Source: Echinococcus granulosus (lineage: Eukaryota; Platyhelminthes; Cestoda; Cyclophyllidea; Taeniidae). From it: a DNA stretch of 64,000 nucleotides. A program made the translations under genes and the position numbers. The stretch spans positions 672,116-736,115 of the forward strand of contig NW_020170415.1 of assembly GCF_000524195.1 (NCBI RefSeq), in the 5' to 3' direction. The notes below the pieces were generated by a model. That model saw only the letters and a list, made by a program, of their open reading frames with translations. It made no database searches and was not told the origin of the DNA. Positions 49,901 to 63,461 of this stretch are shown here, in pieces (within the stretch, counting starts at the first letter, position 1; each line of letters starts with the position of its first letter).

Positions 49901-52900
49901 TTGGTACGTCAGAATCATTCCTAGTGATGACCTTGATTCTTAAAAATTAACTCCATTCCATTCAGCCAAACGGACAAGTGCACTATCCTCTCAATTCGAT
50001 CTGAGTTTGGAAAAGGCTATTTATTCATTCGTTACATGGGTGCTTGAATAAGTATCAGGCGGAAATCGACTTATAAAAATGGGTCTCATTTTAACTGAAG
50101 AGCGACCTATATCATTGCAACAACGTATTTGTTTCTCAGTCCCCTACTTTCCAGGAATCTCAAAAGACTTTAAAACACGGAAAACTTGCCAGATGGCAAA
50201 GCGGAGGGAAGGCTCTAAACACAACAGAGTTGCATAAGGTCATGTGATTTGGTTCTACAAAACAGCGTACACGTCGTAAAGCAAAGCACAATCACATTCT
50301 TGAGGAAAGAAAACAGGCAAGTACTACGTCAAGAAAACGCCACCAGCTTTGAGCCAACATAAAACAGGAGGTTGCAGACGCAGTAGACATGCTATCGACG
50401 CATAACAAACAGAAAACTAACCAATAAACATAAGAAATAATACAGTAGTTTGGGGAGTCTGCCTGAGTTTTTAATATTCGAGCTGTACGCATCAACATTC
50501 CAAGAGACTTATAAAAAATTACAAAACTGATCCATCAAAACGTCATAAACAAAAGCAAAAATGTTTAACGGTCTTTCAAAATTAGAAATAGTCAGTAACA
50601 TATAACCACTACATTAAGTGGGATATACTTGAAAAATGATTGGTTTTAGTTTCGCAAACGAAGAACTACGAACCCATAGATTGTCCAGAGCTCTACAGAT
50701 CGGTTCAAAAAAACCATCCAACGACAAACGACCTTCGGGAAAACAGGCACTCAGCAGGTGCGTGGCTACGATATCGAGAGCTAATGGGAACTGTTACTTC
50801 ACATTTTCCTTACAAATGAAGCGTGAAGATATTGTTAATGGTGTAGCTCAGCAAAAGGATATTGTCCATCAGACACCAAGAAGGAACAAGAAAGCCACGC
50901 AGCACGACAGCACTCTTAGGTCACGTGGAATACATAATGTCACGCATACTTCGTGCCCTGCACAAGTAAGATTAACGCGAAAATTTTTGAGAGAACGACG
51001 AAAAGGGATACATTTGTATAAATGGGTTTGTTATAGCCATGCTTATGGAAGGTTCAAAAGTAAAGGGAACTTTTAGCTAAACAACTTCTTCCTAGAAGTG
51101 GAAAATGAGTTCCCTTTACATGGATATGCTTACTCCAGCTTCTAAATAGGCTTTGTTCCTAAAAGTAACTTCGACACAAAAAGACACCCAGCATAGCCCA
51201 AATTTTTCAAGTTATAAGTAATCGCGGATGGATGTGCTATGTTTACTGTTCATTCAGCTATCACAACTGAAACTGTCAAATAAAAACAGACGCGGTCGTC
51301 CTCGTGACGTTTGTACTGCTGAGCTACTGAACATCCCATTACCTTACTGTGTCCGAATTTTTTTGTACGGTTAGATACCTGGGAGCTTTACGCTCTAGCC
51401 AACAAGGATGTATGGAGTGGACCACGACATGAGCGTCGGCCCCCGATACGACAGTTTCCACTGCGTGTAGTACCAGCATGATAAATTGCCATCTTATGGA
51501 ATGCCTATTAAATTAAGAGTCCCGGTTTGTCTTATATGATCCTCATATATGCAAGCAACAAGATTCGGACGAGCGATGAAAGAAGAGGCAACTACATAAT
51601 TCTCTCAATCAGATATTTAAAACCAAGCTGCATACTTTTCCAGTCGTGGCACTTTAAAACAGGGTGTTGTATGTTTGGATTTACTGACATCCGTGTTGTC
51701 TTCTTTTACTATTAGAAAATAAAGGAATGAACAACTGCCTCAAACTATTATTGAGCATGAAGCTCAACACGCTATATGCTGGACAAAAGTTTACGTATGA
51801 CAGGGATAGACGCTGCTTTTCTTATCACAGTAGGTGTAGTGTAGGTGGACAGAAAGTTGGGCAGCGAAAAACAACCAAAAGCCACACCCAAAAGACAAGA
51901 TCAAGTGAAACTAGTGCAGCTGGAAGTAAAAGAAATTATAGTCGACATCTAAAGGGAAGAATTCATTTTTATTTTTACAGAAAAACGCATGTTCCCAATT
52001 AGGGCGATTGCAAACTTTCATCTCTCTGCTAGATAGCATCCGTTACCCTGCTCACGCCGCATATACCTCTAACCTGCCAGTCATTCTGTATGCTGAAAAA
52101 TAAGGCCACTTCCTTTTAAACCACACATCATGCGATATTTCCACCCATGCTAATGCATGTTTACTCTGACCTTCCCCTAGTATTTCGGCTCCCTATGCTC
52201 TGTTAACGATGTGAATGTCAAATCAACCACAAGCAGGTGTCTTTTTGGGGGTAAAGCTTGTCAGGTGTTAATACACCTTCCTCCATCCAGACCACACCAA
52301 CTACTGACCTTCAAAGTTTGCCAGTCCGATTGGTTCGTCGCGGTAGTTGTGGATGTACTTGACACCATATACGATGATTGGCCTACGGAGGACGTGCGCA
52401 AGGACGAAGATGTGAATTTGCTCCAGAGGTGAACCTAGTAGAAGAAAGAAATCAACTGCCCCATGAAACAACTCTTATCACGGACAGCAGAATACAACAA
52501 GGACACCATCAAATAACCTTATAAAGTTCACATACACGAACATGAGATGCATTGGCGTAAGAGGCTTTCGTTTTTCAAAAAAAAAGCACCCACACGCACT
52601 ATATGGTGGTGAAATAGCACAAAAAAATCGCGTACAACGCGTTTACCAATGCAAAACGACTTATTCCTAAGAAATCACAGACTTTTTCAGCCCCAAAATT
52701 GAGGCTCCAAATCTGACACGGAGCACAAAAGAGCTGTCGACCTCTTGACTAATAGAAACATTGAGTTCGCACAGCAGATAAAGAGCATCAATACCAGGGC
52801 TCTTGGCTAATTGATTAGGTTAATGCTTCAAATTCAACCACAAGACGTGCTGTCCACAAAGACATTTATAACGAAAAGAGGGGCAGTTACTATTTGGCTC

Positions 52901-55900
52901 ACAACTGTGACGCTCAGATTTCCTCACCCGAGCTACCACTTAGCATGTTTAATGAAAAACGAAGTGGATTAGAATAAGAAAACTAAAACATTACTCCATG
53001 GTCCTCGATTCTCCTGAGAGGCAGTAACAGCGGACGTTTTGAACACCTAGCGGTGTCGCTATATGGTCTAGATAGGAGGGAATAAGTGGTCATTTTGTGG
53101 TCGTGTAAACCCCAACATTTGGCCTTCTAGGTCTTCCGATACCAACCCCTTTTAATGTTACGTTTAGAATTTCGTTGAGAGGATCACTCATGAATATGCC
53201 TACGGTACCAATAACTATCTTTCATTTGGGGGGGACTACCATATTTCTGCGGTCTTTAAATGCTACCTGCAAGGAATTCTATATCAGTACATTACCTTTT
53301 GATTTAATTGTTTTCGCAAATAACCAACGCACCTAGTACGATCGTACGACCCCTTTATTGACTGCAAAACCTTCAGCAATCATTACAGCTATGATTCCCG
53401 AATTTGGCCCTACCCTTCGACTCAACTGTCAATCAACCAATAGAAAGCAACTCCCTCTTTAAGGGAAAGGGGCCTACGGGTTAGACTGGCTGCGGTCAAA
53501 GCAGAATGCCAATCTCGAAGGAGTTGCTCTTCATCCGGTTGATATTGGCTAGCGGCCTGATGGACTTCGTGTTCACGCCAGATTCGGTAGAACTGCCCCT
53601 CGCAAGCTCTTATGCTCTCGGTCAACGCATGACGCAAGGTACTCTGCTGGTCGAACACTCCCCAGCAGGCCTATTCGAAAAAGAGGAACTAAGTCAGTGG
53701 ACTCATTTATGTGTGTAGGTGTGGGTGTGATAACGGGATGAAAACCACGTTCGCTGACTGCAGAAGGGAATGATGACGACGGAATACCATCGATTAAAAC
53801 GCGGTTTCACAAAGTGCAGCCTCAAAGCGAAGCAGCATAGTTCTCACGTGTTAGGTTCGTGCCCGTCTCAACCACAAGATATCTCGCCTGATGCCTTAGA
53901 CTTGGAATGCCAGCTGCATCACGCACACCTAGCAGTGTTCCGAGTTTCAATAATTAAGATTCCAGTGATGGATAAGTTAGGACCCAAATAATCCAAACAT
54001 GACAAATGAACGTCAGAAGATTGTACACCCTAATGAAAATAAATGTGAAACCCGTTGTGGATCTACAAACATCGTATAACTAGGTGATACAAACGAGTAA
54101 AACAATTACATTTAACAGCTTCGTAAAAGCGTTCATCTGGTTATCTTGCATTAAGCCAAAGCAAAAGATTATGGTAAGAATCTGCTAAACATTATGAAAT
54201 ATGAATGAGCAACACTTCATGTAATTGATTTTGATAAGATTCAATGATACAATAGTGAATAACAGTAAAAAGCAAGTTTCACTGCTTCCATAAGCCAATT
54301 GTGGAAAGCTTTCACCACAGAGTAGTCGGGAAAATATCAAGGGTTGAGTTACTCTTATGCAGAAGTCAACTTTTTCATGCATTTGAATGATGTTCAAAAC
54401 GTTTTCACACTTCACTTTTTCTTTGGAAACAGTCAAGACAGAAGAATTAATAATTGATCTATTTCAAATGAGTTTTATAAATAATCCTGTCTGGCAAACA
54501 GGCTGCTTTCGCATTTTAGCACTGGCCTACACTGAGTACTGTAAGTTGGTGTGCTAGAGTCACAAATCCACCGCCAAGAACGAGGCTGGTATGAGTGTCA
54601 TATTCTCTATCTCATGGAGTTGCCTATGAGTAGATTGGAAAGTTCGGAAATAGCTGTGCAAGTATGGTGGATTCAATGCGTTCTGGCTGCCGAATCAGAT
54701 ACATCCACAGTCAGAAAAGTAAGGGGAGCCCTGAACTGATTCATAAAATGAATAACAGCTGAAGAGGCTACAAGAAAAGTTCTATGTAAACTAACTATAC
54801 TTTTCCTTGGTTCATCATAGCCCCAACGTATGTCAGCCGGATAACTAAGCAACTGAACTCAGCAGCAATCTTTTGCTTACATTACAATCTTTCCATACTG
54901 CAAATAAATTTAGGTTGAAAGGTAGTCGGGTGACAACATTCTTCATAACTGTGACATCAATCAAGTCGGAAAAATCTGACCTTAGCACAACGGTATCAAC
55001 TCAAAGGCAATGTAATAATGCAGTTATATCTTGCCCTACAATTACAGAGTCCTCAAACTTTATGAAATCGAGGTGTGACACGAATACGAGAAACTCCTAC
55101 AAAAGCACCACATATTGGATCTCCTAAAAACTACTTAAATACCTGCATAAGGCTATCCAGCAAGCAATCACCGTCAGTTCGATTCCATAGGGCTAGAAGT
55201 CGACTGGTAGGCTGATTTTGTTGTCCCTCAACGACCCACCAATTGATCACTTGGCTTCGAACCTCCAGTTCTGAGGACACGAAAAAGAGGAGAATAAATG
55301 AAGGATACAATCACGAATTCCGTCTAATGAAGCAGAAAACTAACCATTTTGAACCTCAGTATCACAGAGCTCTTTTAACATCACCTCCCGTGATGAGCAG
55401 GGCAAATCTCTGATCTCTGAGGGGAGATAAAAGGTACCGAATTCAATAAGGTAGGAGCAGCGAAATGACCCCCTCCGTTGACGCACACATGAGTCCAAGA
55501 GTCGCCGCAACTCCTTTGCTGCACAAGCGCTTGACTGGCAGACCGAACGCTTGGCACCTGGCCTTGTCAGAGAGCTTGTCGGATAAAGGGCCGAAAGACT
55601 ACTGACCCACTCGGTCCGATTATAGAATCTCGCTAAGTCAAGTAGCGAAAGGCCAGGTTTGAGGACATTACTCTCGCCACTTGACCACTGTTCCAGCATC
55701 TGACAGTCCTGTGGGGTGAGTTGGCGAGAGGAGAGAGGAGACAGAGATCCGGCAGTGAGAATAAACTTTTTAAGAACATCAGAATCACCCGTGATGACGG
55801 CCTTGCATGCAGAAATCCAGTCGATGGTGGAAGTGATAGTACAGCTGCTAGAGGAGGCAAGAGATGATGGTGGAGGAGAGGATCTACACATGACACAGCG

Positions 55901-56266
55901 CTTGGATTTCGGCCAATTTTCATAAGTGCATGAAGGACAGATCCACTTAACGACACCCAATGACGTGAGGGATGGAGAAGAAGGTAAGTAGTCAGTAGAG
56001 GGCTGCTTTGAGGTGGAGGCAAGGGGTGAAGTGGTGCCGCATTGAGTACAACGGCCGGATGCGGCCCAGTTGTCATAGGTGCAAGTGGGGCAAGACCAAC
56101 CCCCGCTGAACAACTTGGAGTTGCTCGTATCAATGCAAGGTGACTTGTTCTCCACTGGATGGTATAAGGTCTGCCGTGGGGCGTCACAGAGAGTGCAACG
56201 TAGGGAACGTGGCCAATTCTCGAAAGTGCAGCGGGGACACGCCCATTTTCTAGCATCCTCGGCCAT
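46964..56266 (-). CDS. ZRANB1: Trabid-type OTU deubiquitinase (ZRANB1 orthologue)
   Basis: Six exons: 56266-55345, 55270-55143, 53670-53478, 52434-52309, 49431-49058 and 47215-46964. All are in phase, giving 664 residues (vertebrate Trabid is about 708). Three NZF zinc fingers bind ubiquitin: Cys 10/13/24/27, 59/62/73/76 and 110/113/124/127, each with the W-x-C-x-x-C-T-(F/Y) pattern whose Thr-Phe/Tyr pair contacts ubiquitin. The ankyrin-like ubiquitin-binding region follows (about 150-300), then the OTU domain with NRTDGDCLLDS (catalytic Cys 343) and YTRGHF (His 482). The Cys-His spacing is 139, against about 142 in the vertebrate enzyme. Trabid cleaves Lys29- and Lys33-linked ubiquitin chains and acts in Wnt and cytoskeletal pathways in other animals. 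A Ser/Thr/Ala-rich insert follows the His motif. The C-terminal exon matches the family's last helical block (LLRDRLETM, then IVRDWLLVYRRM). I chose the Met at 56266 because the family starts directly before the first finger; an in-frame Met lies 17 codons upstream. Introns reach 2.9 kb. Confidence 0.96.
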
Positions 56267-58080
56267 TTTATATTTCTGCCAAAAGATCGACAAGTGCCAA
56301 AATATCACAAATTCCATGTATACCTATTCTTATGTAGGTATTACTGGAATACTGTGTGGAAGAAAGCGAAACGGTAAAATTCAGTTCCTGTCGAATATCC
56401 CAATGCATGTCATGCAGCAAACAGCTGATCAACTTCACACTAACCCTTACAGAGAATGTGAAGATGTTTACGCGCGGGGGCATAAGGCAGGAGCTGATAT
56501 TGTTTACAGTTTAACTCAAATTATGGAAGGTACTTCGCTCAATAAAGTGAAGATTGTAAAATGATGCAACGACCCAGGAAGAAAACAAAAAATAGTCACA
56601 TCACTTATGAAATACAAAAGTTCCGCACAAAACTTACGAAGGATTCCAAGGGGAGACTAGAGCGAACGACTGCACAAAGCAGAAAACCAACCTCGACTAA
56701 GTGAAAACGCGCTGCCCAAGCCTCATAAGGGAGTCGGTTTAAACTATGAACTATGATATATTTGGCCTGCAAATTTATCAACATAGGATACAATTAAGTT
56801 ATAAGAATATTCAGAAAATATAACCTTTGCGATGCGATATTACTTGCCAGTGATTTCTAAGGAATGGGGAATTTTGTGCAAAATGTCTGTATTCCTCCTT
56901 ATTCCTTCCGTTTAGCCCTAACTCGAAGGACATTATAATGCACCGCTAGATATTCCTCTATTTTACTTCAAATGTCTGTTAAGATTATTTTGAGCCTTAA
57001 CTACGCACCATAACTGCAGGACGAGGCTCGTAGACCTCCTCCTCCCCCACAGTCTTAGAACACCCAGGTTGATTTGACTTCGACAGGTTTATTAGGATAA
57101 GTAATTGGCTGAAGCAAGTACAAGTTCAGGGGGTGTGGACACAGAACCACTCTCTGGGCTGCAGCGCGATGACGCCTCAGTCAGGAAGTTCAACTCGTAT
57201 GCCCGCCTCCTCACTCTTAAAATAGTACCAAACATTTTAAGTATTGCGGTAACTGTACCTAGCAACCTGTTTCCTTTTATCCTGTTGGGGATTATCATGA
57301 GCATTCTTCATTATCCCCATATACATCTTTACCTATATTTTGTTTAACACTGCATTTGAGTTGCTATGTTTGAGCATACTTTTCCCTGCAGCTGCATTAA
57401 GTTAATCATTTACTATTGGTGTTTATCTACTCTGTAGGGCTTTTTAGAAAATTTGTTGTCAATTATAACACAAGTCATAGTCCAAATAATAGCTAATTGC
57501 CTTTGGGTGTCACCTTGGAGCTATCACTTATTGTTAGTATGGATCTACCTAGTCCCCGGGCGGTGCGTTTTTCACCCCTCTATATTTACAGTTTTGGTTT
57601 TCTACGAGTTAGCGCCTAGTGTATGGCATGTGACTGTGTTTCCTCTTCCCACAAGATATATTTTCTGTTGGTTTAGCCTATAGCGCCATTACTTCATGTT
57701 CCCCTTGCAAGTGAGACCCCATCCTGTGTATTTTTTTCCTGTTCTAAGCAAAGATTATCCATAGTATTTTTGGAAAAGGAAGCGGGCTATTTACAGACTG
57801 GAAACTTTGTATGGCTCTTGGCAGTTTTTAGCACTCAAATGCTTACTCCTACTGGATGTGTCAAATGAACATTTCTACTCAACCACCAAGTCATTAAGTT
57901 CTAATTCAATGATTTCTTTCAGTACCCTAAAATGTACAAACCCCATATGATACATCCCACTCTTATCATTATTATTGCTATCATTGATGAACCATCGGAA
58001 AATGGTTTTGGTGACCTCCTCAGTTCTAATTTTAGCGGGAATATCTACTATGTGACTATCACAACTTGTCATTATTTTAG
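56267..58080. other. Shared upstream region of Trabid and RWDD4; RWDD4 first exon not found
   Basis: The two genes point away from each other, so promoters for both probably lie here. RWDD4 lacks its first ~8-12 codons, which must be encoded in a small exon ending in phase 0 somewhere in this stretch. A plus-strand frame at 57105-57230 (Ser/Gly/Asp-rich, less AT-rich) looks protein-like but has a stop immediately upstream and no clear acceptor. Hydrophobic frames at 57.2-57.7 kb are probably chance in T-rich sequence. Confidence 0.4.
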
Positions 58081-58698
<618 letters not shown>

Positions 58699-59886
58699 AT
58701 CTGGTTGTTTTCATAAATGCTCTGTGCTTTCATTGACGCTTTGAGTAATTTTCTGAGTAGGGGTACCTCCGAGTATGCAAAAATAGATGCAGATGATCAG
58801 AAACCAGAGTAGGATAAATTCGAGCGCGACACCTTTAAAGTACGTGTTTAAGCATCCCCAAGAACATATTTCTATTTCTGATAGTCAATGGCTAGAAAAC
58901 TAGGCCCAATGTTTCACAAAGCCATTATCAAACCGAGTCCTGGACTTGTACCGACGAAAACGTGTTCACGATATAATTGGCCTGTCCTCCGTACAGAAAG
59001 ATAATCATTCACCAACGACATGGTCTACCATGCTCTTAACGGCTCTCGCTAGGCACGCAGAGCTCTCTCGGGAATTTGCAATTTACGTGCGGATCCTGCT
59101 TCGAAGACAAATCGGTTTTGTGAATCTTCACTTCCATTACTGATTATCGAAAAGTCGGTAAGTGTAGCACCTCGCAGGTGGATGCTTCCTCATAAATGAC
59201 GGAAACGAATGCTATGAGACAAAAATAATCAACTAGGAAATCAAAGTCGTTTACCAGCGACACGGCAGCCATAGGTCAAACTAGTGGACATTCATCGACA
59301 CCTAAAGCTGGATGTCTTACCAAAATACGGTAAAGATTGGCTGGGTACAAGAGTGTAGGACACGGAGGGGTTTATGTTTGGAAGAATTCGATCATGCCAG
59401 CTAGAGGTGCGAATCGACGAAATCCCCATGGAGCCAGTCGCCCATTAGTCTCCCAATGATGCAAGCAGAAGTAAACATGCCAACTCTTCAAATGCTTAAT
59501 CTTGCGTGGGCGGAGTAAAGGGCACCACCAAGTTCAACCTGTACATTGTGAGGGGCCCATGGAAGGAATCAACACCGTCACTGAGGCGAGTCCAACTGCG
59601 TAGAGCTAGTGGTGGGTGGGATGAAAGCCCTCAATAGAGACCCAAATTTATGCAGAGAATTAGTCAAGAACGTGGGCGCTATTTCTAACAAGCTGAGCTG
59701 TTTTATAGCAACAATGAGTAATCAGGCCTAAAAATGTTAAGGGGATTTCTTCTACGTAGTAAGGGGAAAGGAGCCGCAGTTCCAGTGACCGACCTTATGC
59801 AGCGAAAGAATAAACTAGGTAGGGCTTTATACAGCAGAAAGAAAAACACGACACTGGGAAGATATCTGTACAAGAAATGGACAATG
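58699..59886. other. Intergenic stretch between convergent RWDD4 and RSL24D1
   Basis: Contains both 3' ends. A plus-strand frame at 58946-59143 is basic but lacks family features. The region at 59.2-59.65 kb is GC-richer and may be an eroded mobile element; no domain is readable. No RNA gene was recognised. Confidence 0.4.
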
Positions 59887-60555
59887 TTACTTTTTGACCA
59901 GCAATCTCCTCCTAACCACACGTTTGGAAGTGGATGGGAGCGATTCCCTCTCCATTTTGTTTTCCATATCTTCCATCTCGATGTCCATCTGCTCGACAGA
60001 GTCTTCCTGCTTACTCTCAGCTGTTTCAGATTCCCTTGCTGAAGCAGGGTAAGCTTAATTAGAATCAACTCACCATTGGGGGCTCTAATAAGGTGCATTT
60101 GCGTTTCGACCAATTTGACATCCTCTTTCTTGCGTAATTCGATACCTTTCTTGAGCCTTTTAGTAAGAAACAGCTTTTCACGCTTTTCTTTGATATGACT
60201 AATAGTTTTTATTGCATTTACTAGGAATAAGTTCTTCTTTTGAATATCAACATACATGTTGTAACTAAATTCTCGCGACTATACTTCTGAATGACATTCC
60301 TCTTCCTTTCAAAAGTCTGAGCAAAGTCATCGCTAAGGTCCTTTTTGGCAAATTTTCTATAGGTTTTAGTCCACTTTGTCTTTCGTGGTGCTCTCTTTCT
60401 CTTAAAAGCCTTGTGGCATTTGCCGCGGCAGAATCGAAACTCCTAAAAGCGTCTATACAACTTCTAAACATTACTTTGCAGTCGTTTCGAACAAACATTA
60501 TTCCATGACCCGGATAAATGGGACTAGAACAGAACCAACAGCGATAGATACGCAT
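59887..60555 (-). CDS. RSL24D1: Ribosome biogenesis protein RLP24 (RSL24D1)
   Basis: Exons 60555-60475, 60442-60256, 60220-60074 and 60038-59887, all in phase, giving 188 residues. The start is fixed by the family-typical MRI-x-x-C-x-F-C. The eL24-type zinc-binding Cys are at 6, 9, 32 and 36 (CWFC, then CRGKC), with [16 protein letters not shown] between them. A Lys/Arg-rich core [20 protein letters not shown] and a long helix with [15 protein letters not shown] and the signature HLIRAP follow. The tail is acidic ([12 protein letters not shown]) and ends in a basic [11 protein letters not shown]24 holds the place of ribosomal protein eL24 in nuclear pre-60S particles and is removed in the cytoplasm by the AAA ATPase Drg1/SPATA5-type factor. 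The protein is about 25 residues longer than the vertebrate one, in the tail. All three introns are tiny: 32, 35 and 35 nt. Confidence 0.96.
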
Positions 60556-60614
60556 GTTGTAAAACTAACACGGTCCAACTCTGGCTAGGAGCGCACCGTT
60601 AGAGGGAGGATTAG

Positions 60615-60704
60615 CCAATCATAACTTGGGTTGGAGGATTCATTCAAACATAAGCCCGTAAAAGATAAATAAATTTGGGTTAGCTGATCAGGTATATAAA
60701 TAAA
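60615..60704 (+). promoter_or_regulatory. CCAAT and TATA motifs upstream of RSL24D1, in plus orientation
   Basis: CCAAT at 60615-60619 and TATATAAATAAA at about 60693-60704 lie 60 and 140 bp upstream of the RSL24D1 start. Their order fits a plus-strand transcript starting near 60.73 kb rather than RSL24D1 itself. No plus-strand gene was recognised downstream, so this may be coincidence or an unannotated RNA promoter. Confidence 0.25.
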
Positions 60705-63461
60705 AGGCCCCACAGAATTACTAGACTACGTATTACAAACTGAATTAGTGCCATTACTGGCAGAAAACGAGCAACAAATTAGTCATCGTTCATTTAAGGC
60801 CGTCTTTACGCTTGACCAGCTTACAGTGACAGCTTACTCTATTTATTTGGGCAGACAAGTCTAACTATTTAACCTGCAGCTTGCTTTATTTTTCAAAAGT
60901 GCTTCATTTCTATGACATCAACTTCAAGTGGTACGCAATATCTTCCCGAGGTTTCCTTATAAACAAATCTGAATATTTTGGTGGCAAATGCAAAAAACTT
61001 TCCATTTATCCTTGTTTCCGTATACAAATAGCAATTTGTTTGTTTTAAACTTTTGGCTCCTGCAAGAAAGAGCAGTTGTAAATACTGCCAATTATTAAAT
61101 TTCAAACAGCGTCTTTAAACCTCAACTACTCTTTGATAGACTTATAAGAGCACAATTTGGCCTACTAGTATGAGAAATAGTTTATTGTTAGCGTATAAAA
61201 GGATTAGGGAGCTGTACCACCCTCCAGTCCTACCTGACGCTGGTGTGGAGAAATGGGTATTGCTGAAGTACAGAAAACTGAGATCACCGGCGTGATACAT
61301 ATACTATACTCCTGAGCGGATGCAAAATGTGCTGAACTTAATTATCCGCACAGTTGAACGCAGGGTTAAACAAGCACTCACAGCACCACATAGCTACGGG
61401 TGTGGCTAAAGTGCGACATAGACAATTTTGTTTACATGCAGGTAAATCCTTGAAATGAAGTAATTTTCTGCCTTTGCTTTTATGTAAGCCAATAGCTTTA
61501 CCGCTCATGCTGCTCTATCTTTAAAAGATGATGGTGTGCATATCCTATCTAGATAGCTCTTAGTGGCAACGTTTTGGGAATCCACGTTAATGGTTAACAA
61601 ACCTTTTGAATGGATACCCGGTACCTTGCCTTCGGACTAATGAGTTTCATGCATAGATAATTTCATGTTAATACTGATATAAATTTTAGATTTACAATTA
61701 ATGGTTTTCAAGCTAAAAGCGTTGTGCCAAGCTGTTATTGCTTGCTGCAGTAATTAGGTCAAAAGCAAGGATTTGGTGTATTTATTCGAAAACACTTTCC
61801 TTCTGCATTCTATAATTTAATCTCAGTAAGGTAGTTCCTTGTTAAAAATGTGGGACTTGTTGATAAAAGCGCTAGTGGTTTCATCATCTGTGTCGCCAAC
61901 TACCTCGCATAATCCCACCTAGGCTTCCTTCTATGTGAACTAAGCGTAGGTATTCACTATCTCTTATCACAGCATTATTTGTTGAAAGGCATATTGGGTG
62001 TCCGTCGAGGTGCTTTAATTGCAATAAATTTTGCAACTACTATTGCATGATTTCGAAGTAAGCCATACAATCCGATTAATGGCTTATTTTCGAGGTATTT
62101 CTTGGGTTCCCACTGCTAGTAAAATGATAAAGTGAAAGTATTTGTAGAGCTCGTTGATTTTAGGTGCCGCCGAAATTTCTCGTTCTAACTTTTCTCAAAG
62201 TGTAGCAATTTTCCCGAAAGAGAAGGCAGAATTTAACGGCCTCTGGGGAAGACTTTATATGGAGGCACGAACCGAATGCCCAAAACCTTACATCGTGTAG
62301 AGCGCAAAGATTTTATTCGCCTTGTCTTTTGCAACTGGCTAGTAAGCAATGGATTTGGCAAGGTTTTTTGACAAGTCGTGTTTTTTCAACTGCTCTTATT
62401 TAACCTTGTCACGAAAAGTGCTCATTTTTTGGTGGAAAAAGAATACGACATTTAGAAAATAGCCCCTCATATGGAAAATATAGCTACAAATCTAGTGAGC
62501 TATGGCGGAATAAAGTGGTGCACCGTTTTCCACTTTTCGTGTAAGAGGTCCAGCGGTATATTTTCCTGTTAAAAACTGTTAAAATAATTACTGTGGTTGG
62601 CATACTCCACCGGAATGCAAAAGTTTTGATACATTAGCAGAATTTATGAATTTGCGGCCATCTACCATGCCATCTAGCCTACCTCATTTTTCATCTGTAA
62701 GGGATAAACGGATTTGATGAGTGCAAATGACGACTTGCAACCTTATAAAGGTTAACGTTTTGTGACCTGTAGTAATGATAAGGCCATTTGGATCTACCGG
62801 AAATCTAAACTATGGGTTTGGTAAAGTTGAAACTTTTACCAAGAACTGATGCCAAATTTGACAGAAAACAATAATGTAGTGCTTTTGAATACCACCAACG
62901 CTGAAAAAAGAATGGATGATGTTCTATCGGATTGTCCACTATGGCACCAACCGTGGGTTTTAACTAAACATCTCGTCTTTCCAATGGAGAAGAGTTCCCT
63001 TTTCGGCCATACTGCCAAGCAAAGGGACTACCGGCGCAGACCAAGTAGAGGCGCAATTAAGTTTGCTTGTCAGCAAATATCAAACCAACGCCTATTATTA
63101 CTTACTTTTCTGGACATAAAAAGTTCAATGCACTGCCGGTATGAAGGTGTTTGACATGTCTGTATTCCCTAACTTTCAAGCTGCCAAAATAAATACAAGG
63201 GCCATTCAAATTAAAACGATTTTGATGCACCGAACTATCCGTCCATCCATATCTAAGAAAAATTCAGTTCTCCTATATTGCACAAGAGAATTAATGGATA
63301 AGTGAGGCCTCAAGGCACACTGAAATATGAGTTACAACTGACTAACGGAGAAAGTCCGGACTGCAGGGTCTGATAATAAGATTTTTGGCTTTGGGAGCCT
63401 CTCCCAGTTCAACTGCGAGAGGCCTAGCTAAATTCGCTGCCAATTCACGCCCCTGGTCAGT
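60705..63461. other. Gene-free stretch
   Basis: No exon that I can support. A 101-codon plus-strand frame at 62849-63154 and its antisense partner have no family features. At 63342-63461 the minus strand reads SFWTDQGRELAANL in frame, faintly reminiscent of retroviral-type integrase cores but far too short to call. Confidence 0.4.

Noticed and set aside
50636..51076. 146-codon plus-strand open frame
   Set aside because: It lies inside the large Trabid intron between 49431 and 52309, has no recognisable family, and no splice or promoter features.
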